Below, piece after piece: positions 1 to 13,200 of a stretch of 64,000 nt of DNA. The position numbers and the translations under genes are program-made. The stretch spans positions 5,112,660 through 5,176,659 of the forward strand of contig CM055741.1 in assembly GCA_029465975.1 (NCBI GenBank). Direction: 5' to 3'. Each line of letters starts with the position of its first letter. Positions within the stretch are counted from its first letter, which is position 1. The notes beneath the pieces were generated by a model. It ran no database searches. It was not told where the DNA came from and saw nothing but the letters and a program-made list of their open reading frames with translations. This stretch comes from Dallia pectoralis (Eukaryota > Chordata > Actinopteri > Esociformes > Umbridae).

Positions 1-319
1 TTAACTGGTGAAGTGCTTAACTGGTGAAGTGCTTAACTGGTGAAGTGCTTAACTGGTGAAGTGCTTAACTGGTGAAGTGCTTAACAGGGAAAGTGCTTAA
101 CAGGGAAAGTGCTTAACCGGTGAAGTGCCTAACAGGTGAAGTGCTTAACTGGTGAAGTGCTTAACTGGTGAAGTGCTTAACTGGTGAAGTGCTTAACTGG
201 TGAAGTGCTTAACTGGTGAAGTGCTTAACTGGTGAAGTGCTTAACAGGGAAAGTGCTTAACAGGGAAAGTGCTTAACTGGTGAAGTGCTTAACTGGTGAA
301 GTGCTTAACAGGTGAAATG
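1..319. repeat. 16-bp minisatellite
   Basis: About 20 head-to-tail copies of a 16-bp unit (TTAACTGGTGAAGTGC) run from the first base. A few copies carry an ACAGGGAAAG variant. The array probably continues to the left of the window. Confidence 0.95.
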
Positions 320-474
320 CTTAGGAGAGGAGGGTGAGACAGGGAGAGAGTGAGACAGAGTGGGTGTGAGACAGAAAGAGGAGAGACATAGTGTAGGTAG
401 GACCGAGAGCGAAAACTGAGAGAGGAGAAAGTGAATCAGACCTTCATCACAGTCTGAGGGACACACACACACAG

Positions 475-509
<35 letters not shown>

Positions 510-941
510 GCTGCACACCATGTGGCTGGTGACATTTAACACACAACAATGACTGCTGTCTGAATTCCAGGACATTTTTCTCCATCATCTCATCCTCATC
601 TGGAAAGCCAATAACCTTCAGTGCCGAGGCATACTGTTGTGATGGCCGATGTGTTGGTATTTGGGGATGTTGTGAGGTGTGTGTGTGTGTGTGTGTGTGT
701 AGGGGGGCAGGGGAGAACCAGCTGGTGTCAATGTCACAGAAGGATAAACACTTTTCCACTATTGCTGGTTGCAGTGGTGTGCCAGTTTGTAACTCACTGA
801 TGACACTTCAGAACGACTCGATGAGGAGTAATTAGGAAGAAATACAGTATGATGATTATAATTGTGTGTGACGAAGGCAATGATTAGGAAGACGATGAAG
901 ATGATGATGAGAAAATTGAATGTGATATAATTATCCCAGGG

Positions 942-972
<31 letters not shown>

Positions 973-2295
973 AGACACACAGAGACTATGGCTACATTTG
1001 TTTGGCAATAAATCCATATTGCATTGTGGGTAAAATGCAGACTGATGTGATACTAACAATATGAGTTGTAATCAGCATTCAGAAGGAGCCTATGTGTTTT
1101 CAAACTGTCACTCAGTTGTAAAAGTGTGTGTGTGTGTGTGTGTGTGTGGCAGTAACGAGCGGACATCTTCCTCTTCGACTCTCTAGCTCTGATGAACTTA
1201 CACAAGCTGCTTACCGTTAAATAATTCAGTTGCATAAAAACAGCACCCTGTTTGAGAACGACAATGTCTATCACACTGTGGTTCACACACACGCGCACAC
1301 ACACGCACAAACACACACCCTTAAACATCCACCGATTACATCAGAGAGCAGCAATTTCTCAGGATTATGAATATAATCAAATCTTTTCATAAATGGATTT
1401 GTAGATGACCTCCAGATGACCTCCAGATGACCCCATGGAAATCATGCCCAAACGGCGTTCTCAACCCCCTCCCCCTCTCTCTCTCTCTCTCTCTCCGTCG
1501 TTCACTTTCTCCCCCCCCACGAGACACTGACGAGTCACAAACAGCAACAAATAAAACCCGGTCGTCAGCAGAAGTCGCTTCGGAAAAAAGCCCAGAAAAC
1601 AGGACAGCGAGACACTTTGGGAGTGCGATGCTCATGTATTCTCCTTAAATTATACAACACTTGTTTTAGGGACTAGAATGTATCCCGCCGGTGTCCCCAA
1701 TGGGCCCCTAGGCACTTCACAGTGCACTCATTTATAGAAGGGCGCATGATGAGGCCGATGTGCACTGGATATGAAACATACATGTTCCCAAGTACGAAGG
1801 GGGCAAAAGATTTTCCGATTGGTAAGGGTTTATGAGGATGAGATCTACAATAAAATACACACACACACACACACACACACAGCACCTCGCTCAGTTATGT
1901 AGCCATGGCAGTTTTAGTAAATTCCCTTGCATTCCTAAAAAACACGAAATCATTAAAAAACAATTAAATGAACATCTCCGAACTCCTTGCAATTTAAATT
2001 CTGAAGGATCCCTTTGGGATATTCCCTCTGCTACCCTATGCATTTCACATTACCTCCGTGGTGGTCCGATCAGTTTGCTGGTTATTAATCTTTTACATTT
2101 GTTTTACCTTCACCAAACAGGGAGCCTGTGAGCCATCACATTATAAGATGTAATAAATTACGGAAACGCCAGCGACAAAAACCAAGCCTATATTAAACCA
2201 TAAAGCAAAATGACCTTGATAAATGCCACAGGCCAAAATGGTCCCACTTACACGTGTGAATAAGCTAGATGTTTGGAGACAATGCTGGACACCAT
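320..2295. other. Non-coding flank with dinucleotide microsatellites
   Basis: No gene is supported. The stretch holds short CA/TG runs near 478-508, 679-701, 942-965, 1122-1147 and 1857-1880, and a CT run near 1475-1497. The open frames here are short and made of repeat-derived Cys-Val or Thr-His runs. Confidence 0.6.
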
Positions 2296-2299
2296 GCAT

Positions 2300-2870
2300 T
2301 AAAGGAAAACCGAGCAGTATGCTGGGAAAACCGAGCAGTATGCAGGGAAAACCGAGAAGTATGCTGGGAAAACCGAGCAGTATGCTGGGAAAACCAAAGC
2401 AGTATGCAGGGAAAACCGAGCAGTATGCAGGGAAAACCGAGCAGTATGCAGGGAAAACCGAGCAGTATGCTGGGAAAACCGAGCAGTATGCTGGGAAAAC
2501 CGAGCAGTATGCTGAAAAAACCGAGCAGTATGCTGGGAAAACCGAGCAGTATGCTGGGAAAACCGAGCCGTATGCTGGGAAAACCGAGCAGTATGCTGGG
2601 AAAACCGAGCAGTATGCTGAAAAAACCGAGCAGTATGCTGGGAAAACCGAGCAGTATGCTGGGAAAACCGAGCAGTATGCTGGGAAAACAGAGCAGTATG
2701 CTGGGAAAACAGAGCAGTATGCTGGAAAAACCAAGCAGTATGCTGGGAAAACCGAGCAGTATGCTGGGAAAACCGAGCAGTATGCTGGGAAAACCGAGCA
2801 GTATGCAGGGAAAACCAAAGCAGTATGCGTGCAGTATGCAGGGAAAAAAATGCCATATGCAGGAAAAACC
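2300..2870. repeat. 21-bp minisatellite
   Basis: About 27 copies of a 21-bp unit (CTGGGAAAACCGAGCAGTATG, with CAGGG and CTGAA variants). Because 21 is a multiple of three, every frame stays open on both strands and gives false proteins of more than 200 residues such as repeated KTEQYAG. There is no sign of splicing or codon selection. Confidence 0.95.
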
Positions 2871-2963
2871 AAGCAGTCTGAGGCCGTACGGCACAGAAAC
2901 TGGACACCATTCCATCGCGTACTCCTTAAACCGGCAAACCTCTGAGGGCCCCAACTGAAATGT

Positions 2964-3436
2964 AGCGCCCGCTACCTCAGAAGGTGGAGTCTGGAGCAAT
3001 CGCTATTGGCATGTTAGCACAAAACAACCCAGCGCCCGATACCTCAGAAGGTGGAGTCTGGAGCAATCGCTATTGGCATGTTAGCACAAAACAACCCAGC
3101 GCCCGATACCTCAGAAGGTGGAGTCTGGAGCAATCGCTATTGGCATGTTAGCACGAAACAACCTAGCGCCCGATACCTCAGAAGGTGGAGTCTGGAGCAA
3201 TCGCTATTGGCATGTTAGCACGAAACAACCTAGCGCCCGCTACCTCAGAAGGTGGAGTCTGGAGCAATCGCTATCAGCATGTTAGCATGAAACAACCTAG
3301 CGCCCGCTACCTCAGAAGGTGGAGTCTGAAGCAATTGCTATCAGCATGTTAGCATGAAACAACCTAGCGCCTTATACCTCAGAAGGTGGAGTCTGGAGCA
3401 ATCGCTATCAGCATGTTAGCACGAAACAACCTAGCC
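2964..3436. repeat. 67-bp minisatellite
   Basis: Seven copies of a 67-bp unit that begins AGCGCCCGATACCTCAGAAG, starting at 2964, 3031, 3098, 3165, 3232, 3299 and 3366. Later copies share TATCAGCATG where earlier ones have TATTGGCATG, so the array has two sub-types in blocks. Confidence 0.93.
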
Positions 3437-3698
3437 ATATGCCTCAGGAAACGCATCGTCATGTAAATAAGCCATTGTACTACTGCAAAAAAAATAAAAT
3501 CATCTGCAGCTGAGGAAAAAATAACATTTGTTGTCCTACGACTACATTTTCAGACCGCGAATACCTCCGGTTGATTGGTGTCATAACGATGTGGCTACAG
3601 AATTCCCAAAACACCTGTTACATTGCAATGACACATGTTCTATTAAACTGCAACAGGGACGTCGGAAAAGTATGCATTTTAAAAAAGGGGTGACTCAC

Positions 3699-3849
3699 CT
3701 TCGGCAGAATGAAGGGTTCTTCAGAAGGCCCGTCACAGTAGTGGCACAGATGATGTGGCAAATCATGATTGGCTGAATGCCCGTCATTGGAGTAAGTCAT
3801 GTTCTGGCCAAATAGTTTCTTAATCCAGATGAACCACATTGCAACACTT
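3699..3849 (-). CDS. Possible orphan protein-coding exon
   Basis: Read on the minus strand, a 151-bp open segment is bounded by a good acceptor (TTTATTTCCATAG) and a strong donor (CCGAAG|GTGAGT). It encodes a Cys/His-rich peptide with the core LPHHLCHYCDGPSEEP, which could bind zinc, preceded by MWFIWIKKLFGQN. Both splice signals fit one open frame, which is more than chance ORFs in this window show. I do not recognise the family and no partner exon was confirmed. It could belong to a minus-strand gene upstream of grap2 or to an old transposon. Confidence 0.25.
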
Positions 3850-4490
3850 CTATGGAAATAAAGCAGATAGGTCGATCAGGAAATGGTTAATGGTCCGTGG
3901 TCAACGAGAGAAACAGCCACACAATGTTACCTAAAGCTACACTCTAGATTTAAGCCGTCGGGTTTGAAAGCAGAACGTGTCATTAGAACCACCTTGAAAG
4001 GTGACGGACACAGTTACATTTCCGTCAAAAGCATCTTATCGTTCACAGTGTTTCTTGGATCCAATATGTGATTGTGCATTTCAGCACAAATAGCAAAGCA
4101 TGACATTACACACAGGTGCAATCAATGATTTGTTAATTATTTATTTTTATATTTTTTTCCATTTCATGACTTCTCAAATGCAGAGCAGGTTTCAAGTTTT
4201 CACTCCAGCTGCTCATATCACTTACATACGTTTAACCTAGGAACATACACCAAGGTCATTCTCAGGGCAAGCTAAGATGTTGTCCACAGATAAACCAGCA
4301 TCTCTTGACACATATTGCTTACTCATTGACCCAGGTAAAAGCATTCTACACGATACCACATTTAAACAGGTGGTTCTCATGGTGGCTGTCTCGAGACTTG
4401 CAAGTAATGTGTATGAAACAGAAACGCTCGTTATTGTTTTAGATGTGTCCGTTATCTTACGTGATTATGCCTGCTTATGTTTGTCTGAAC

Positions 4491-4565
4491 CATCTTTGTC
4501 TTAACCATCTTGGACAGAACCATCTTTGGCAGAACCATCTTTGACAGAACCATCTTCGTCTCAAC
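4491..4565. repeat. 15-bp short tandem repeat
   Basis: Five imperfect copies of a 15-bp unit like CATCTTTGACAGAAC. Nothing else supports function in the surrounding 3.9-5.0 kb. Confidence 0.75.
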
Positions 4566-5068
4566 TGTCAGATAAATTGTCGCCCATCTGTGTTCCAATC
4601 TATGTCGGGAAATAGACGCAAATTGAATAGTTCTGAAATCAGTATCCATTAGGAACCCAAATTGCCGACAGGAAATATCAAAGTGTGAGGGCTGATCAAA
4701 AGAACCTCAAAAGCTTTGCCCAGTTCAATCCTGGGGATGTGACAAGTACAAAGGCTGTCCTGGGATCAGATTGTCCTGTCCATACAACCCTAATCCCTGG
4801 TATTTTGAATGGCACGTATAATCTTCTGTAGATCCAGTTGGTTACGGGTGACGATGTCTATCCTCTGCTGACACCTAGTGGCCAAGAAGAGTATGTGAGA
4901 ATGTGAGGGGCAGAATGGAGGAGAGCACGCAGTTTGCCATTTGAGGCCTTTTCTATTGATAATTAGTCAGAAGAACTCAAGGGAAAATGTAATTCAACAT
5001 GTATCCGAAGAAAGTACTTTAATACTTTAAGTATTTTAAACCCAGGTCTGAGACCTGGCCAATATTGC

Positions 5069-5254
5069 CTAAAGACCTAGAACTTGGTAAAAGCAGGAAC
5101 ATCTAAAGTGGAAAGACTTTTTCCTGGGCAACATATAGAGTGTGCCCCGTTCATCACGATGGTATAACGGGTCAACGTAGACAGTATTGTTCATGTAGCC
5201 ACCGAAACCAGCCCGAGGCCCCGAAAGAGGAACTCTAGACATCCTCTTTTGCAA
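5069..5254 (-). CDS. Unrecognised 61-codon open frame
   Basis: A minus-strand frame with a non-repetitive, balanced composition (it contains GGYMNNTVYVDPLYHRDERG) in an otherwise stop-rich area. An E-box, CACGTG, lies just upstream on that strand. No homology is recognised and no clear donor or partner exon is visible, so this may be a chance frame or a decayed element. Confidence 0.15.
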   Translation of the reverse strand: MQKRMSRVPLSGPRAGFGGYMNNTVYVDPLYHRDERGTLYMLPRKKSFHFRCSCFYQVLGL

Positions 5255-5299
5255 CTTTGCATGTTGAACACGTGGTCTGGTCTGCTAAGTAGTTTCACA

Positions 5300-5384
5300 C
5301 CTTCTGTGTGCGTGTGTGTGTGTGTGTGTGTATGTGTGCGTGTGTGTCTGTGTGTCCGATTGTGTTTCTGTGTGTGTGTTTTTT
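5300..5384. repeat. TG-rich microsatellite
   Basis: An interrupted (TG)n tract with CG and CT interruptions, flanking the putative grap2 leader region. Confidence 0.85.
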
Positions 5385-5508
5385 ATTTGACAACAGCTTC
5401 TTTGCCTCCATTGTGCGTGTCGTTCGTGTGTTTGAATGCGTTTGCATAAGGTGCAGGCAACTACAAAAACCTCCCGAACACAAGGCCCTATTTGCACATG
5501 GGCAGTAG

Positions 5509-5591
5509 CTGCCGAGAGAGCAGCATCACATCCTGTTGTCTGACACCGAGTCAGTAAGAGTTTGGAGCCCCGATCTGTGCTGGCTGTGAGG
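5509..5591 (+). other. Possible 5' untranslated exon of grap2
   Basis: A non-repetitive stretch ending in a near-consensus donor (GTGAG|GTGAGTGAAA) lies about 1.7 kb before the first coding exon. That coding exon itself begins right after an acceptor AG at 7258-7259, so at least one upstream non-coding exon must exist. This is the best candidate seen, but transcription is inferred. Confidence 0.3.
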
Positions 5592-5807
5592 TGAGTGAAA
5601 CGGGTACAAGATACAATGCAGTTTTATTTACTGATTTTAATGTAGTTGCCGCTATTGTTGTCCGTGGGTCATGTGTGTGTTGGTATTGTGTCTAGGTTCA
5701 GTGTGCGGTTTCTGTCAACGAACTACGCCTTCGTGTAACCTCTCAATCCTATCGTGTGTGTGTGTGGGGTCCGTCCTCTCTTCCTTCAACTCGTTCATCT
5801 GTCCTTC

Positions 5808-7258
<1,451 letters not shown>

Positions 7259-7269
7259 GTCTCTAAGCT

Positions 7270-10200
7270 ATGGAGGCCATTGCTAAGTATGACTTCACAG
7301 TCTCGGCAGATGATGAGCTGAGCTTCAGGAAGGGGGACACTCTGAAGGTGAGAACCAAGACCTTCTCTTCCCGCACCCCTAGTGTGCAGTACAGAGGGTA
7401 CCCACACCCCTAGTGTGCAGTACAGAGATTAGCCACACCCCTAGTGTGCAGTACAGAGGGTACCCACACCCCTAGTGTGCAGTACAGAGATTAGCCACAC
7501 CCCTAGTGTGCAGTACAGAGGGTACCCACACCACTAGTGTGCAGTACAGAGGGTACCCACACCCCTAGTGTGCAGTACAGAGGGTACCCACACCCCTAGT
7601 GTGCAGTACAGAGGGTACCCACACTCCTAGTGTGCAGTACAGAGGGTACCCACACCCCTAGTGTGCAGTACAGAGGGTACCCACACCCCTAGTGTGCAGT
7701 ACAGAGGGTACCCACACTCCTAGTGTGCAGTACAGAGGGTACCCACACCCCTAGTGTGCAGTACAGAGGGTACCCACACCCCTAGTGTGCAGTACAGAGG
7801 GTACCCACACTCCTAGTGTGCAGTACAGAGGGTACCCACACCCCTAGTGTCCAGTACAGAGGGTACCCACACACCTAGTGTCCAGTACAGAGGGTACCCA
7901 CACCCCTAGTGTGCAGTACAGAGGGTACCCACACCCCTAGTGTGCAGTACAGAGGGTACCCACACCCCTAGTGTGCAGTACAGAGGGTACCCACACCCCT
8001 AGTGTGCAGTACAGAGGGTACCCACACCCCTAGTGTGCAGTACAGAGGGTACCCACACTCCTAGTGTGCAGTACAGAGGGTACCCACACCCCTAGTGTGC
8101 AATACAGAGGGTTAAAGTGGTAGACAAGTCATCTGATGCAACACATACTCATTGCAACATTTCCGAACCGTTGTTATTTTTAAAACTTTTTTCGCAATAG
8201 ACATGACCAGGCGTTTTCTCGTTTTACTGTCATCTGGGGTTCGACTGTCACCAGAGGGTGTGAATGTCACCGGGGGTGTGACTGTCACCGGGGGTGTGAC
8301 TGTCACCGGGGGTGTGACTGTCACCGGGGGTGTGACTGTCACCGGGGGTGTGATTGTTACCGGGGGTGTGACTGTTACCAGGGGGTGTGACTGTTACCAG
8401 GGGGTGTGACTCTTGGCTGGTTATAACAGGGGCTGGTTATAACAGGGGCTGGTTATAACAGGGGCTGGTTATAACAGGGGCTGGTTATAACAGAGGCTGG
8501 TTATAACAGGGGCTGGTTATAACAGGGGTTGGTTATAACAGGGGCTGGTTATAACAGGGGTTGGTTATAACAGGGGCTGGTTATAACAGAGGCTGGTTAT
8601 AACAGGGGCTGGTTATAACAGGGGCTGGTTATAACAGGGGCTGGTTATAACAGGGGCTGGTTATAACAGGGGCTGGTTATAACAGGGGCTGGTTATAACA
8701 GGGGCTGGTTATAACAGGGGCTGGTTATAACAGGGGCTGGTTATAACAGGGGCTGGTTATAACAGGGGCTGGTTATAACAGGGGCTGGTTATAACAGGGG
8801 CTGGTTATAACAGGGGCTGGTTATAACAGGGGCTGGTTATAACAGGGGCTGGTTATAACAGGGGCTGGTTATAACAGGGGCTGGTTATAACAGGGGCTGG
8901 TTATAACAGGGACTGGTTATAACAGGGGCTGGTTATAACAGGGGCTGGTTATAACAGGGGCTGGTTATAACAGGGGTTGGTTATAACAGGGGTTGGTTAT
9001 AACAGGGGTTGGTTATAACAGGGGTTGGTTATAACAGGGGCTGGTTATAACAGGGGCTTGGTTATAACAGGGGCTGGTTATAACAGGGCTGGTTATAACA
9101 GGGGCTGGGGCTTATAACAGGGGCTGGTTATAACAGGGGCTGGTTATAACAGGGGCTGGTTATAACAGGGGCTGGTTATAACAGGGGTTGGTTATAACAG
9201 GGGCTGGTTATAACAGGGGCTGGTTATAACAGGGGCTGGTTATAACAGGGGCTGGTTATAACAGGGGTTGGTTATAACAGGGGCTGGTTATAACAGGGGT
9301 TGGTTATAACAGGGACGGGTTATAACAGGGGCTGGTTATAACAGGGGCTGGTTATAACAGGGGCTGGTTATAACAGGGGCTGGTTATAACAGGGGTTGGT
9401 TATAACAGGGGTTGGTTATAACAGGGGTTGGTTATAACAGGGGCTGGTTATAACAGGGGCTGGTTATAACAGGGGCTGGTTATAACAGGGGCTGGTTATA
9501 ACAGGGGTTGGTTATAACAGGGGTTGGTTATAACAGGGGTTGGTTATAACAGGGGTTGGTTATAACAGGGGCTGGTTATAACAGGGGTTGGTTATAACAG
9601 GGGCTGGTTATAACAGAGGCTGGTTATAACAGGGGTTGGTTATAACAGGGGCTGGTTATAACAGGGGCTGGTTATAACAGGGGCTGGTTATAACAGGGGT
9701 TGGTTATAACAGGGGCTGGTTATAACAGGGGCTGGTTATAACAGGGGCTGGTTATAACAGGGGCTGGTTATAACAGGGGTTGGTTATAACAGGGGCTGGT
9801 TATAACAGGGGCTGGTTATAACAGGGGCTGGTTATAACAGGGGCTGGTTATAACAGGGGCTGGTTATAACAGGGGTTGGTTATAACAGGGGCTGGTTATA
9901 ACAGGGGCTGGTTATAACAGGGGCTGGTTATAACAGGGGTTGGTTATAACAGGGGCTGGTTATAACAGGGGCTGGTTATAAGAGGGGCTGGTTATAACAG
10001 GGGTTGGTTATAACAGGGGCTGGTTATAACAGGGGCTGGTTATAACAGGGGCTGGTTATAACAGGGGTTGGTTATAACAGGGGCTGGTTATAACAGGGGC
10101 TGGTTATAACAGGGGCTGGTTATAACAGGGGCTGGTTATAACAGGGGCTGGTTATAACAGGGGCTGGTTATAACAGGGGCTGGTTATAACAGGGGCTTGT

Positions 10201-13200
10201 TATAACAGGGGCTGGTTATAACAGGGGCTGGTTATAACAGGGGCTGGTTATAACAGGGGCTGGTTATAACAGGGGCTGGTTATAACAGGGGCTGGTTATA
10301 ACAGGGGCTGGTTATAACAGGGGCTGGTTATAACAGGGGCTGGTTATAACAGGGGCTGGTTATAACAGGGGCTGGTTATAACAGGGGCTGGTTATAACAG
10401 GGGCTGGTTATAACAGGGGCTGGTTATAACAGGGGCTGGTTATAACAGGGGCTGGTTATAACAGGGGTTGGTTATAACAGGGGCTGGTTATAACAGGGGC
10501 TGGTTATAACAGGGGCTGGTTATAACAGGGGCTGGTTATAACAGGGGCTGGTTATAACAGGGGCTGGTTATAACAGGGGCTGGTTATAACAGGGGCTGGT
10601 TATAACAGGGGCTGGTTATAACAGGGGTTGGTTATAACAGGGGCTGGTTATAACAGGGGCTGGTTATAACAGGGGCTGGTTATAACAGGGGCTGGTTATA
10701 ACAGGGGTTGGTTATAACAGGGGTTGGTTATAACAGGGGTGGTTATAACAGGGGCTGGTTATAACAGGGGCTGGTTATAACAGGGGCTGGTTATAACAGG
10801 GGCTGGTTATAACAGGGGCTGGTTATAACAGGGGCTGGTTATAACAGGGGCTGGTTATAACAGGGGCTGGTTATAACAGGGGCTGGTTATAACAGGGGCT
10901 GGTTATAACAGGGGCTGGTTATAACAGGGGCTGGTTATAACAGGGGTTGGTTATAACAGGGGTTGGTTATAACAGGGGCTGGTTATAACAGGGGCTGGTT
11001 ATAACAGGGGCTGGTTATAACAGGGGCTGGTTATAACGGGGGCTGGTTATAACGGGGGCTGGTTATAACGGGGGCTGGTTATAACGGGGCTGGTTATAAC
11101 GGGGCTGGTTATAACGGGGCTGGTATAACGGGGCTGGTTATAACGGGGGCTGGTTATAACGGGGGCTGGTTATAACGGGGGCTGGTTATAACGGGGCTGG
11201 TTATAACGGGGGCTGGTTATAACGGGGCTGGTTATAACGGGGTTGGTTATAACAGGGGTTGGTTATAACAGGGGCTGGTTATAACAGGGGCTGGTTAAAA
11301 CAGGGGCTGGTTATAACAGGGGCTGGTTATAACAGGGGCTGGTTATAACAGGGGCTGGTTATAACAGGGGCTGGTTATAACAGGGGTTGGTTATAACAGG
11401 GGCTGGTTATAACAGGGGCTGGTTATAACAGGGGCTGGTTATAACAGGGGCTGGTTATAACAGGGGCTGGTTATAACAGGGGCTGGTTATAACAGGGGCT
11501 GGTTATAACAGGGGCTGGTTATAACAGGGGCTGGTTATAACAGGGGCTGGTTATAACAGGGGCTGGTTATAACAGGGGCTGGTTATAACAGGGGTTGGTT
11601 ATAACAGGGGCTGGTTATAACAGGGGCTGGTTATAACAGGGGCTGGTTATAACAGGGGCTGGTTATAACAGGGGCTGGTTATAACAGGGGCTGGTTATAA
11701 CAGGGGTTGGTTATAACAGGGGCTGGTTATAACAGGGGCTGGTTATAACAGGGGCTGGTTATAACAGGGGTTGGTTATAACAGGGGCTGGTTATAACAGG
11801 GGCTGGTTATAACAGGGGTTGGTTATAACAGGGGTTGGTTATAACAGGGGTTGGTTATAACAGGGGCTGGTTATAACAGGGGCTGGTTATAACAGGGGCT
11901 GGTTATAACAGGGGCTGGTTATAACAGGGGCTGGTTATAACGGGGCTGGTTATAACGGGGCTGGTTATAACGGGGCTGGTTATAACGGGGACTGGTTATA
12001 ACGGGGCTGGTTATAACGGGGCTGGTTATAACGGGGGCTGGTTATAACGGGGTTGGTTATAACGGGGTTGGTTATAACGGGGTTGGTTATAACGGGGTTG
12101 GTTATAACGGGGTTGGTTATAACGGGGGCTGGTTATAACGGGGGCTGGTTATAACAGGGGCTGGTTATAACAGGGGCTGGTTATAACAGGGGCTGGTTAT
12201 AACAGGGGTTGGTTATAACAGGGGTTGGTTATAACGGGGTTGGTTATAACGGGGCTGGTTATAACGGGGCTGGTTATAACGGGGGCTGGTTATAACGGGG
12301 GCTGGTTATAACGGGGGCTGGTTATAACGGGGGCTGGTTATAACGGGGGCTGGTTATAACAGGGGTTGGTTATAACAGGGGTTGGTTATAACAGGGGTTG
12401 GTTATAACAGGGGTTGGTTATAACAGGGGTTGGTTATAACAGGGGTTGGTTATAACAGGGGCTGGTTATAACAGGGGCTGGTTATAACAGGGGCTGGTTA
12501 TAACAGGGGTTGGTTATAACAGGGGCTGGTTATAACAGGGGCTGGTTATAACAGGGGCTGGTTATAACAGGGGCTGGTTATAACAGGGGTTGGTTATAAC
12601 AGGGGCTGGTTATAACAGGGGTTGGATATAACTTTTTTGTCAAAACTTTATTCCATAATAGGGGTCTAGATTATGTGAATATTCTAGAACATGTGTAGCG
12701 GGTTTCTTCCGGCACCACAAAAGAACCACCGACACCGGTCTCTTGTGGGGGTCACGTCTGCAGTTTATTAAACACAGGACAGGGATTAATACACTCAATA
12801 CACTCTCAATTCTGTTGTCTCTGTCTCGCTCAAGCCCAAAGTTGTTCTGAGCATTTCAATGAAACATCAACAAAACACTCTTCTTGTTTGTTCTTTCACA
12901 ACATACATCACAACTTACATATCACACATCTCCAACACATATTCATTCAATCAAGTCAATATATACATATAATAAACACATATAATGATGTATATATTTA
13001 AACATTACAATGACAAATGATCGTATAGTGGTATTTTCTGAACATTACAATGACAAATGATCGTATAGTGGTATTTTCTGAACATTACAATGACAAATGA
13101 TCGTATAGTGGTATTTTCTGAACATTACGTACCTGCAGTTTATTAAACACAGGACAGGGATTAATACACTCAACACTCTCAATTCTGTTGTCTCTGTGAG

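Noticed and set aside
2223..2999. Long open frames of about 240 residues on both strands
   Set aside because: They are the 21-bp repeat read in several frames; open on both strands and without splice or codon evidence.
8412..12632. Possible CRISPR-like array
   Set aside because: Units are contiguous with no spacers, in a vertebrate intron; it is a minisatellite.
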